Source: Parietaria judaica (Eukaryota; Streptophyta; Magnoliopsida; Rosales; Urticaceae). From it: a stretch of 64,000 nucleotides of DNA. The DNA lies in NCBI GenBank assembly GCA_954871525.1, contig OX940872.1, positions 11,431,180-11,495,179 of the forward strand. The letters are read 5' to 3'. The notes under the pieces are model-generated. The model was not told the origin of the DNA. It saw only the letters and a program-made list of their open reading frames with translations, and searched no databases. The number at the start of each line of letters is the position of its first letter. Positions within the stretch are counted from its first letter, which is position 1. Positions 46,911 through 57,820 of the stretch are shown here, piece after piece. The position numbers were made by a program, and so were the translations under genes.

Positions 46911-47880
46911 TGTTGTAACAGCCCTCTTCCAAGGGACTATTACGACTTTACTTTTATATAATCCAAATCCTGACTTCTAAAATATTTAATAAAAATATGA
47001 GTACTTGGCTTTAGTGCTCAAAGATAACGGACTTCATAATAGTTTTGAAACTTCTATACAATAGTACCCAAAACAGATTTTACATAAAGAGAACGTTATA
47101 AAAGAAAAACATAGCAGAGCTCCTAGCTATTGTTTTTAAAATATGACACAATAAAAAGTTGACAACCCGTATTCCATCATATGCACCATATACGTTGCAT
47201 CACTGACCCCGTACGATCCGCATTTAGCCATTCATCAGTTCCTTTCCTGGATCTACAACATAACTATATGAGTGAGCTAACGCTCAGTACGCAAAAACTT
47301 TATATTACTCACAAAAAAATATCAAGGAACAATCACTTCGAAATGCATAAATGCAATGTCCGGTTATAATTTATAACTTTTTATAAACATATTATTGGGC
47401 CCTACTTGCGTACCACTACGCTATAATACCTACTGGGAACCAGGGGCGCGACCCTAATCAAGTGACCCCGCGGAAAACATCTCACGACGTATCATTTGAG
47501 ACTACGTGACTCAATACAGTCATAGGCTTCATACACATTGTAATCAGTGACTACACGACCCAATATACAATGGTTGGTACGACACAATTTACTAAAAATG
47601 TCATACATTTATTTAATGATTAAAGATTATATGTATGACGAAAAGCTCATGCTTTTCCGATACGCTCACAACGCGTATCGAACATATTCGTACTATGGTA
47701 GAATTAAATTACCAACCCATACAACCATGATTTTACACCACACACAATCAAACAAACCACATTATTATTGTTTTGTTGTAGTGAGTATTTTCACGTACCT
47801 TATTCCTATAGAACAACTATGGAACACGAGTTATGCTTCCTTCAAAACTGAACTACCTGGTCGTTTCAAATATTAAATCT
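46911..47880 (+). repeat. Possible gypsy LTR fragment
   Basis: A purine run (aaagagagaggca) is followed at 46911 by tgttgtaacagccct, a form seen at PPT/LTR starts of plant chromovirus elements. The next 900 bp has LTR-like low-coding DNA, including gtgagctaacgctcagta near 47272. No matching second LTR is in the window. Confidence 0.3.
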
Positions 47881-48009
47881 CACCTTCTATGATTATATAT
47901 ATATATATTCTTAGTAATCTAGCGTTATGATAAACCAAATAAACTCATAAAGCTTTTATACTAATATTGATACATATTCACAAAACTATAACCCCTTTCT
48001 AAATTAATT

Positions 48010-50415
48010 TGATTGAAGCTTTCGAGGTGTTCAAGAATTTCAAAAATCTCGTGGAGAATAGCTCAGTGCACAGGTTGAAGGTCTTGCGTACAAACCGAGG
48101 ATGAGAATTCACTTCACAGCTGCTCGGAGAATTCTGGGACGAGGAAGGAGAATTCAGCGACACATGTCCGCACCCTACACGCCTCAGCAAAATGGCGTTG
48201 TAGAACGACGAAACCGGACTGTGATGGACACAGCGAGGAGCTTGCTCAAGAGTATGCAGGTTCCCTAACAGTGCATTCCCTAACAGGTGTGGTACTTGCT
48301 TAATCGTTTGCCGACCAAAGCACTAGGAAAGTGCATTCCCTAACAGGTGTGGTACGGGAAGAAACCCCACCTAGAACACTTGAAAGTGTTCGGAAGCACC
48401 GCACATGTGAAGAGTGCGGGACCACATCTCTAGAAGCTGGACGATAAAAGTTAGAAGATGATGTACATTGGAGTCGAGGAAGGAAAAAAGGCCCATAGAT
48501 TCTACGATCCACGACGCGGCAGACTCCAAGTGAGCAGAGATGTTGTGTTCGAAGAGGAGATGAAGTGGGATTGGCGCGACGAGAAGGGAGAACCTAAGCA
48601 GAACTCAGTGGAGTTTGACGACCAGGATATGGCCGAGCAGGAGAAGCCCGGAACACCCAGCTCGGGAACAGTCTTGCCAGAGACGAGGGAATCCAGCCCG
48701 AGAGAGAGCACCCCGGACACACCACGGACACCAAGCCCGATCAGGACCAGCCCGTCTAGCTCGGGAGATTCCTTTATTAAAGATGGCCCACGAGGATTCC
48801 GACCGCTAGCTGAGGTCTACGAGCAGACTCAGGAGGTGGATCTAGAGGAATTATCATTGCTATGCACAGAGGAGCCTGCTAACTTCCAAGAGGCAACAGC
48901 CGAGCAAGCGTGGCAGGAAGCGATGAAGAAGGAGATGGAGTCCATTGAGAAGAACAGGACATGAGAGCTAACTGACCTACTCAAAGGTCACAAGCCCATC
49001 GGCCTGAAGTGGGTGTTTAAGCTAAAGAAGGACACGACGGGAATGTCCTTAAGCACAAAGCAATACTGGTAGCTAAAGGCTACGTGCAGAAGAAAGGCAT
49101 ACACTTTGACGAAGTCTTTGCTCTAGTGGTGAGACTGGACACGATCAGACTGACCCTAGCCCTAGCAGTGCATCGAGGATGGGATGTTCATCACTTGGAT
49201 GTCAAGTCGGCATTCCTAAACGGTGACCTCGAGGAAGAAGTGTACGTCAGGCAACCTGAGAGGTTCGGCGTTAAAGGCCAGGAGCAGAAGGTGTACAAGT
49301 TATCCAAGGCCCTATACGGGTTGAGACAAGCACCAAGAGCGTGGAACATACGCCTCGACAAGAGCTTGAAGAACCTTGGATTCACGAAGTGCCGGAGAGA
49401 GCAGGCAGTTTACACAAGGGGTACCGGACATGAAACTCTGATCGTGGGAGTGTATGTGGACGACCTGATTGTCACAGGATCCACCGCGGGAGGCGTAGAC
49501 GGATTCAAGCAGCCGAATTCGAGATGAGCGATCTCGGATTACTTTCGTACTATCTTGGTATTGAGGTGGAACAGAGGAAAGACTGTATAACACTGAAGCA
49601 GTCGACCTATGCGAGGAATATCCTTAAACAGTTCGAGATGGAGGACTGTAACTTTAGCAAGTACCCTATGGAGGCGAAGCTGCAGCTCGGGAAGGATGCT
49701 GAAGGGAAGAAAGTGGATCCCACGGAGTACAAATGCGTGATCGGGTGTTTGAGGTATCTCGCTCATACCCGACAAAATATAGCACACGCCGTCGGGATAG
49801 TCAGTCGCTACATGGAGAAGCCCACGAATGCACACTAGGAGCCGGTGAAGCACATCATGCGTTACGGGAAGGGCACGAAAGACTACGGGATCAAGTACCA
49901 CCGAGGAAGTGGAGCAGAATTACTAGTCCGCTTTACGGACAATGATTTGGCCGGTGATGTTGATGATAAAAAGAGTACAGGACGGATGGCGTTTTATCTC
50001 AACGGGAATCTAATCACATGGCAGTCCCAGAAGCAGCAGACAGTAGCTTTATCCTCGTGTGAAGGACAGTTCATGGCGGTAACCGAAGCAGCATGTCAGG
50101 CTATGTGGTTGAAGGGGCTACTCAGTGAGATGATGGGTTCCTAGAAGAAACCACCAACTCTCTACGTGGACAACAAATCTGTAATCGCATTGATGAAGAA
50201 TCCAGTGTTCCAAGGACGGAGCAAACACATTGACACGAAGTATCATTATATTCGTGAGTGTGTGGAGAAGCGACATATCGTCGTAGAGTTCATCAGCACA
50301 AGGGAATAGCGAGCAGATATTCTTACCAAGGCATTGGCAAGAGTGAAGTTCGCAGAGATGAGAGAGTTGGTCGGAGTAAAGAGTGTAGCAAGTCAAGCTT
50401 ACGGGGTAGAATGTG
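48010..50415 (+). pseudogene. Copia pol: integrase end, RT and RNase H
   Basis: Integrase end: HRLKVLRTN near 48075, then PQQNGVVERRNRTVMDTARS read across frames near 48185, and the GKKPHLEHLKVFGS block. RT: EQAWQEAMKKEMESIEKNRT near 48905, LDVKSAFLNGDLEEEVYV near 49195 and the catalytic VGVYVDDLIVTG near 49445. RNase H: VDDKKSTGRMAFYLN near 49960, TVALSSCEGQFMAVTEA and YVDNKSVIALMKNPVF near 50165. The DILTKAL tail is near 50317. Stops and shifts lie near 48962, 49040, 49525, 49837 and 50142. Confidence 0.88.
48271..48355 (+). repeat. 25-bp direct repeat in the integrase region
   Basis: gtgcattccctaacaggtgt plus ggtac occurs identically at 48271-48295 and 48331-48355, with a partial third copy (ttccctaaca) at 48261-48270. 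The first copy replaces expected coding sequence. Confidence 0.85.
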
Positions 50416-50421
50416 AGCTTA

Positions 50422-50915
50422 AGCTTGACTTAGTCCGGATGACGACCAGAACCCAGGAGCAGAAAAACTTGCGAGGAGTCAGCCCGGCTACCGACCAGAA
50501 TAGAAGACGGACATCCATTCAGCCCAGCTCGGGTGAACACAAGCAGAGAGTCCAGATAGAAGGCAAGCTCAGCCCGGAGCATACGAGCAGGTCAGCTTGG
50601 GGACAGAGAGACTGTCCGGGCAGGAAAGGGAAACTCTACCCAGACTGTCCTGATTTGGTGCGACTCTGTTAGCTAGGCTTTTGCCTATGTGAGGCCTATA
50701 TAAACCTAACATTGTACACATTGTAAAGAGCCGTGAGTAGAGTGTGCGGCCGAGAGTACTTGAGTTGTACAAAGTCCATTAGAGTTTTCGAGTTATCTCT
50801 TTCTATTTTGTTCTTCGAATTAATTAAAGAAATCTTTCTTCCATTCGTGTTCTTGAAGTTGTTTTACTCTTGTGATTCTCGTGATTTTCTCAGATCCGTA
50901 TATTGGGATCCAACA
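50422..50915 (+). repeat. 3' LTR of copia member 1
   Basis: 494 bp, starting agcttgacttagtcc and ending gggatccaaca. It is homologous to the LTRs at 56091-56597 and 59774-60285. Contains cctatataaacc (TATA) near 50695. Confidence 0.88.
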
Positions 50916-50951
50916 CTGTTTAAGTGTAGTCCAATGCATTTTTTAGTAGTG
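50916..50951 (-). other. Probable right terminus of the CACTA element
   Basis: The reverse complement starts CACTACTAAAAAATGC, the typical form of a CACTA terminal inverted repeat, and ends the transposon region. It abuts the copia 3' LTR directly. The left partner was not identified, so the assignment rests on the motif and position. Confidence 0.45.
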
Positions 50952-51089
50952 ATTACAGATTGAAGCGGATACAGTCATATAACTATATAGGTAATTTATA
51001 TATTCCATATATTCAATTATTATATTTTATCCTTCAAACTATTAATCGTTCCTAGTTGAAGCTGGTAGAATTTCTTAGCACGTGGCCAA

Positions 51090-52345
51090 TAAAAAAATAG
51101 AAAACCCACAAAATGCCCAAATAACATCAAATGTTTAAAAGAAATGCCCATAGTTTCATAAAACTGATTTGTACCCATTTATTAATCTGTTTTGTCTAAA
51201 TTACCCCTACTTTCAGTTATTAATCTTATTTTCGTTTTTAATTATTTATTTATTTTCGATTTTATTTCCTATAATCACGGTAAAATATTTTTTTTTAATT
51301 AAAATTTGAATTTATTATTTGACAGATTACCTCATTTATTCATGAATATTCTCCTACTCTACCATGACTTTTTCTTCCCTTTTCTCTCCCTTTTTTTTTC
51401 CGTCGACCCGCTCACCATCCTTTTACCCAGTATCATGTTCGTCGCCAATATAATCTCCACCGTGAAGATCATCGCCGCCGCTGTTACACTATTTCATTCT
51501 TCTGTCTCATTCCTTCATCGCACCTTTTTTCCTCTGTCGCCAAAATCACCCAGACTCCTTCTCTGTCGCACTGTCTCCATCTTCCGTCGTGTTGTCACCG
51601 GCGTCGCACCGTCTCAGTAAGTCCAAAATCATAAATATAGTTACATAAAAATACAAAATACATAATCGTAAATATAATTACATAAATATAGAATCGTATA
51701 TATAGTTACGTAAATATAATAACAGATTCGTAAAAATAGTTAAAGATTCGTAAATATAGGTACGTATTTATAGTTACGGTTTCCTTCTCTGTCGCACCGT
51801 CTCCATCTTCCGTCGCATTGTCACCGGCGTTGCATCGTCTCAGTAAGTCCAAAATCGTAAATATAGTTACATAAAAATACAAAATACGTAATCGTAAATA
51901 TAATTGCATAGATATAGAATCGTATATATAGTTACGTAAATATAATAACAGATTCGTAAATATAGTTAAAGATTTGTAAATATAGGTACGTATTTATTGT
52001 TACGGTTTTGTATTTAACTTAACGAAATTAAGAAATTTTTAAAAAATAAATATTTTTAAAAATATTTTGAATTTAATACTGAATATACGAAAATATTTTG
52101 AATTTAATTAAGGAATTTTTAAAAATCAACCAGTTAAGTAAAATCAATCAGTTTCCTACATTTAAGGAATATTTTTATTTTTTATTTTTATTAAAAAAAC
52201 GAAATTAAGATTAATTGGAAGGGCATATTAATCCATATATCAATTTGTTGTTGGTTATTATTACCATAACTGAAAATAGGCATTTTTTTAAACCTTAAGT
52301 CACAAATGGGCATTTGCTTCATTGACCTAAAAAAAAAACATAACT
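51090..52345. mobile_element. Possible MITE/TIR element with a pyrimidine-rich core
   Basis: The left end (aaatgcccaaataacatcaa, then aagaaatgcccatagttt) and the reverse complement of the right end (aagcaaatgcccatttgtga, then aaaatgcctattttcagtt) are similar inverted sequences of about 70 bp. Between them lies a CT-rich frame and the 226-bp tandem repeat. A TSD was not resolved. Confidence 0.45.
51557..52008. repeat. Tandem duplication, period 226 bp
   Basis: Unit 1 (51557-51782) and unit 2 (51783-52008) are nearly identical. Each has a GC-rich half (ttctctgtcgcac, gtcaccggcgt) and an AT-rich half built of cgtaaatatag-type short repeats. Confidence 0.9.
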
Positions 52346-53142
52346 TGTACGTTTAAGCTCATAATAACATTGTTATATGGAGATCTTACTGAGTTTTTAA
52401 TAAATTATGTCTCAAACACTTTTAATTAATTATATTTTGGAATCTATAATTAGGAGAAAATTTAATATCAACTATTCACGTCGATTCTTTTCCGATATTC
52501 AGTTTGGAAGAAAGAAACTGAGAATATTGCACGTGAAAAAACATGCACGAACTTGATTGCAAAATCAAATCATCTTGTCCCTTGTCATTTCAAATCCTTT
52601 TGTTTTCTTTTGCTCGTGTAAATTGACCGATCGTCTTTCTTTTTCTTTTTGAAATTGGATAATTATCATTTGAAGCTCTTAACTTTGTATTTTTGTTCTT
52701 ATGTAACTCTTCACTTTGTAAATTATATATCACTCCCGTTATTTTATATTTTTTTCCCATGCAGCTCTTGCATCATTAAAAAAAATTGAATTTTGAATTT
52801 TTAACTTTTAACCTCTTATATGAGATGCTATAATTTAACTTACTTTAAATTAATAAAATTTATAGTCCATAATTTATTTATAATTTTTTCCTTATATTTT
52901 TCTTATGTTATAGTCATTGATTTAATAATTTTACCCTTATATAGCTATCACCTTGTATTTTTATCTTTATTTAACAATTAAATAATTGAAAGGACTAATT
53001 ACTAAAGGTGATAATTCGTGTTTCGCATCGTGTTTTGAAAATTTTATATAGAGTCATCTAATTTACTATAATATTCGAATATGAAGAAGAGACTCATGCA
53101 TACCCCATCATCTTTTCATGCTCAGCTTGTTCACATTATTTA
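52346..53142. other. AT-rich spacer, nothing recognised
   Basis: No coding or repeat signal. Confidence 0.4.
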
Positions 53143-53150
53143 ATCATGGT

Positions 53151-53745
53151 CAGGGACGGAACTATATATAACTGGGAGTGACAGTTGTCACCCCCACTCT
53201 CATGATTTCATCCTATTATTCTTTTAATTGATTAGATAAAAAGAAATAGTTTAGTCATTAGTGGTTATATTACACTAACTGTGAGTGAAACCTATCTACG
53301 TGGAACTATTTAATGAATGTTAAATTAATATTTATCATGGACAAAAAATACAGGGAGCAATAGAATTAAGTGTAATTTGTCAAACATCTATATTTAAATA
53401 TCAAATGAAAGGAAACATCCAAACATGCAATAACAATATTTAGCTCATTAACCATAATGTTTCATGAAAATTTTAACTCCAAACATGCAATAACAATATT
53501 TAGCTCATTAACCATAATGTTTCATGAAAATTTTAACTGAATATTATTAATGCTCAATACCCGAGGAAGATTGTATATGAAAACCTAAACAAAACAAAAA
53601 TATTGGATACATAGTAATATGCTATAATATTATCATGCCATGTAATTTTTTTCTTCTAAACAAGATAAAATTATGAAGGTAAATATTAACAAGAACTTTA
53701 TTAGTAAACCGTCACCCCTGGTCTTAATTCCTGGTTCCGTCCCTG
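53151..53745. mobile_element. hAT-type MITE (595 bp)
   Basis: Terminal inverted repeats cagggacggaac(t/c)a agree at 13 of 14 bases. The identical 8-bp TSD atcatggt lies at 53143-53150 and 53746-53753. The subterminal gtgacagttgtcacccc and gtcacccctgg blocks are also inverted. There is no coding capacity. Superfamily assignment follows from the 8-bp TSD and CAGGG termini. Confidence 0.93.
53419..53538. repeat. Perfect 60-bp tandem duplication inside the MITE
   Basis: Units 53419-53478 and 53479-53538 are identical over all 60 bases, so the duplication is recent compared with the element's termini. An assembly artefact is also possible. Confidence 0.95.
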
Positions 53746-53753
53746 ATCATGGT

Positions 53754-54747
53754 GTTATACTCTGGTGTAGTATATATTATATAAAATGTATATATACAAT
53801 TTAGTGATTATTTGAGAATAGTTTTAACTCTCTCTCTTTGAAGACCGATGTTCAATTCCAATCAACTTCATTTTTTTAATATTTATGATCTCTATTATTA
53901 ATCGTCTCTTAAAATAAAGATTCTTTTATTATATATTAAGTTATAATCTTTGTATAATTATATCACTAAATATTTTGTCGATTATTAAAAATTAATTATA
54001 AAAATAATTTATTTATCATATTATATTCTAAAAATTCCGACTTAATTTTTTTTGTCCCCTCTTGACATGTGCGAATGCAAATCACCAATCTTAATATGGA
54101 CTAAAAAAGAGTAGTTATAAAGATAAAAATACAAAATATAATAGGCATTTTTATAAAATAAAGAGTCACGTGACGATAAAAATACAAAATCAGGGACTTC
54201 CATTAAAAGCTTGTCCTCCGAAAAACTAAAATATGAAAACCTAGGTAGAGAGCGTATACGTATGGTATATCCCACTAACAAAAACCCTGAGTGACAATAC
54301 GTCATCATCCAACATGGCCAATGTGTTAAGGGTCAACTTACCTTGCTCTCTTGTCTGCCAATACTAGAAACTTTGAAACTTAGCTTTTACACGCACCAAT
54401 AAAAAAAGCAATTTATTGGTACATACACACTTCATATTTGAGAGATCACTTGTTATCATACATCACAAGCAGACAAAAGTATTTGTTGTATTGAGTAAAT
54501 TTATTGAGCTCAATTTTAAGGATTATAAGGATACATTTATGGGATCTACAGGACATATAGTTGATGAGCAGGATTTAGTATAACACAATGGCCAAAACTA
54601 TATATATATTTATAGTGGAACAATTATGATTGTCATATTTTGTGAGTTAGATATTTCAATTGCTACGAATAATGGGCTTTATATTTGGCTAGTTTATTTT
54701 CCTAGTACGAACACTTTATAAGTGGCTATAGTTTTTAATTGAGACGA
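53754..54747. other. AT-rich spacer, nothing recognised
   Basis: The 88-aa - strand frame at 54308-54042 has no recognised family. A short host exon cannot be excluded. Confidence 0.35.
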
Positions 54748-55867
54748 GGGTTAATTGCAGTAAAAATATCTAATCTTTGGTCAAATTCTCTGGTGTGTAT
54801 ACAACCTCCGTAAATGGCGACAAAAGTATCCAAACTTGACATTTGGGAGTTGACCAAGAAAATTTACCTATGTGGCAATCAGTCTTTGCCACGTGGCATG
54901 CCACATGGCACTTGATCGCCATGTGGCGTAATTATTATTTATTAAATATACTTTTTTAAAATATTATTATTTTTTAAACAATTTTTTTTTTATTTTTGAT
55001 AAACAATTTTTTTTTTCCAATAATAGAAATAATGAAAATTAAATTTAAATATTCATTATTGTTTATAATTATTTATTTTTAAAAAAGTGGGTAGAACAAA
55101 ATAAAAATCACCGCTCACGGTTCACTTGAACTTTGTTTCCGATCCAGTTCACACGTTGAATAAAATATTTAATATGTTTAATAATAATAACTAATAAACA
55201 CATACAAATTGTTTAGAAAGTCAAGACATAATTAAATACACCACTTATTCAAAAACATAAAAATAGTAGTCATATTTATATTTAACAAAAAAAAAATTAT
55301 TTGTTTGCATGATATTTTTTTGTGTTTGCATTTTAAAATAATAATAATGATTCAATATGTTTTTTTATTTATATATTATTCTTTTTTGAAAATTGTCATT
55401 AAATAATCATATGATTATTATTGGTTATTATTATTAAAAATATTAAGCGATTTCGTTTCACCCGTGAACCGGATCGGAGGCGGAGCTTGAGGAACCATGA
55501 ACGGTATTTTTTTTCTTTATTTATTTTGTTTGATCCAGTTTTCTAAAATGAATAATTATATTCAATAATAAAACCAATAATGAATATTTGTTATTTTGGA
55601 AAAATAATTTTATTTTTAATAAAAAATTATTATTTTTTCAAAATAATATTTTTAAAATATTTATTAAAATAATAATTACGTGGCATGTCATGTGGCGGCC
55701 AAGTGCCATGTGGCATGCCACGTGCCAAAGGGTGATTGCCACACTGGTAGATTTTCTCTGTCAACTCCCAAATGCCAAGTTTGGGTACTTTTGCCGCCAT
55801 TTACGGAAGTTGTATACGCAGCAGAGAATTTTACCAAGGGTTGGGTATTTTTACCGCAATTAACCTA
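54748..55867. mobile_element. Mutator-like element with long inverted repeats (about 185 bp)
   Basis: Left arm (54748-54936) and right arm (55674-55867) are reverse complements with scattered mismatches. They start ggttaattgc(a/g)gtaaaaata inward and end at the cgtaattat side. The arms carry repeated gccacgtggcatgcc-type G-box palindromes. Flanks ttgagacga and ttgaaatga agree at 7 of 9 bases, consistent with a decayed 9-bp Mutator TSD. The middle is AT-rich, with a further inverted pair (ggttcacttgaac near 55120; cacccgtgaaccgg near 55460). No transposase is present. Confidence 0.8.
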
Positions 55868-56090
55868 TTGAAATGAATTTAGCTATATGTAGTTAAAAAG
55901 CACCAAATGATTAAAAAAAAAAACAAGTGAAATCCATTATTTCTAAATCTGTATTTATAGTTTTTGGGAACACTATTGTGGATCAAGAAAATAAGATTTT
56001 TTCCGGTTAAAATAAGGGTTTAGAAGTTTCTTTAATCCGAATAAGTTTGTATCCAAAAATTTCTCCTTGTAAATTTTATCTGGATTGATA

Positions 56091-56597
56091 TGCTTGATTT
56101 AGTCTGTCAATCAGAGGAAGTCAGCCCGGGTACCGACCAAAACCAAGGACGGACAGGAGTTCAGCCCAGCTCGGGTGAACACGAGCTGAACGTTCGGATA
56201 GAAGGCAAGCTCAGCCTGGAGCATACGAGCAGGCCCGCTCGGGGACAGAGAAATTGTCCGGGCATGAAAGGGAAAGTCAGTAACTACCCAGCAAGGAAAG
56301 CGCGTAGCTTGAGGAGCAAGAAAATATCGACTCAAAGATTTGATTAGATTATTTTAGGGTAGTTTCTTGATTTTGTGCGATTGAGTTGAGCTAGGGGTTT
56401 TCCTATGTGATGCTTCATAAACCTAATAGTGTACACTTTGTAATTAGCTGAGTCCATTATAATTAACGAGTTTATCTCTTTGTAATTTTGCCTTCGATAT
56501 CAATAGAAAATTTCTTCTCGCAAATTTGTGTTCTTAAATTTGTTTAGCTTCTGTTGTTATTCGTGTTTTTCAGATATCCGTGAATTGGTATCCAACA
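56091..56597 (+). repeat. 5' LTR of copia member 2
   Basis: 507 bp, tgcttgattt to tatccaaca, homologous to the other two LTRs of the family. Transcript-start signals are as in the sister LTRs, although the TATA region reads cttcataaacc here. Confidence 0.9.
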
Positions 56598-56599
56598 AG

Positions 56600-56611
56600 T
56601 GGTATCAGAGC
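56600..56611 (+). other. Primer binding site of copia member 2 (initiator Met tRNA)
   Basis: tggtatcagagc, exactly the copia PBS complementary to initiator Met tRNA, 2 bp after the LTR. Confidence 0.92.
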
Positions 56612-56625
56612 TTCTATCGAAGAAC

Positions 56626-57820
56626 ATGACTTCATCAGACTCGACGATCGCAGATATGGTAGTGAAGAAACCAGAATCCAGGGAAGGCATAATGACACTC
56701 CATTACCCCATGCTCACGAAGAGCAATTACGCCGTGTGGGCGTTGAAGATGAGGGTGAATCTGCAGGCGCAGGGAGTATAGGAGGCCGTAGAAGGCGGCG
56801 ATGTCGAAGGGCGCAAAGAAAGAATGACACTAGCAGCCATCTACCAAGTAGTTCCAGAAGAAATCCTTCCCATTCTCTCCGAGAAGGATTCCGCAAGAGA
56901 AGCATGGAACGCTTTGGACCATGCACATGGGCGCTGATCGCATCAAGGATGCCAAGGTACAGACCCTGAAGAGTGACTTCGAGGTCATGCGGATGAAAGA
57001 AAGCGAGTCGGTGGACGACTTTCCACTTAGACTCACGTCCAGCGTGACCGGCATACGCTCCCTAGGAGACTAGGTGGAGGAGACCACAGTTGTCGAGAAA
57101 TTTCTATGAGCATTGCCTCCCAGGTACATGCAGATCGTGACGTCGATTAAGAAGTTCGGCGATCTCCAAACCATGACGGTCGAGGAGGTTGTTGGTCGTC
57201 TCAAAACCCACGAGAAGAGGCTTCGGGGATACGGCGACAAATGCGATGAGAACTATCTCCTGCTCATGCATGAGGAATGGACGGCGAGACAGAGGAGAAC
57301 CGGGGGAGCCGAGTCCTCTTCGAATTTCTCAGGTCGGAACAGGTTTGGTGGATAAGTCCGAGGAAGCCGACAAGGTCGAGGACGAGATACGCGAGGACGC
57401 GGAGGCAGCTCGAGCCGTCAAGAAGGAACGAACAGGAGAGACAAGAGCACAGTGAAGTTTTACGCTTGTCAGAAGCTCGGGCACTTTGCATCGGAATGCC
57501 GAAGCAGGAACCAGGGCGACGAGGCGAATCTAGCGAATTCCCAGATGACCAGCCGACATTGTTGTTTCCCAAGCAGGAAACTCACGTGGACGGACAACAC
57601 GGCAAGATCGAAGCGGAGCAGAGCTGTCCGAAGGAAAACAGCGAGAAGGTTTTCCTGGTCGAGGACAAGGTTTTTGCAAACCTCCTCGTGCAAGGCAAAA
57701 AGAGAATCATCACCGACATGTGGTACCTAGACAACGGCGCGAGCAACCACATGACAAGGGACCGAGCCAAGTTTGAAGTGCTCGATGAGAAAATCACGGG
57801 CAGCGTCAAATTTGGCGACT
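56626..57820 (+). pseudogene. Copia gag and protease
   Basis: Start ATG at 56626, 14 bp after the PBS. Gag pieces: LTKSNYAVWALKMRVNLQAQ near 56720, VPEEILPILSEKDSAREAW read across frames near 56850, and VVEKFL then IVTSIKKFGDLQTMTVEEV near 57090-57190. The zinc knuckle (57455-57500) reads FYACQKLGHFASEC, so the first Cys of the CCHC finger is Phe. Protease near 57720 shows WYLDNGASNHMTRD, a DNGA variant of the usual DTGA. Stops near 56779 and several shifts break the frame. Confidence 0.85.

Larger units (their letters stand above)
48010..50915 (+). mobile_element. 5'-truncated copia element, family member 1
   Basis: The homology starts inside integrase at about 48010 and runs through RT and RNase H to a complete 3' LTR. 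The sequence is closely related to 56091-60285, and each copy retains pieces the other has lost. The 5' LTR, PBS, gag and protease are missing. The left junction is to AT-rich DNA. Confidence 0.88.

Noticed and set aside
47181..47876. Small open frames between the CACTA element and copia copy 1
   Set aside because: No codon structure or family similarity; probably LTR-type non-coding DNA.
51306..51620. 104-aa hydrophobic frame
   Set aside because: Pyrimidine-rich DNA inside a TIR element; reads as a membrane protein only because of composition.
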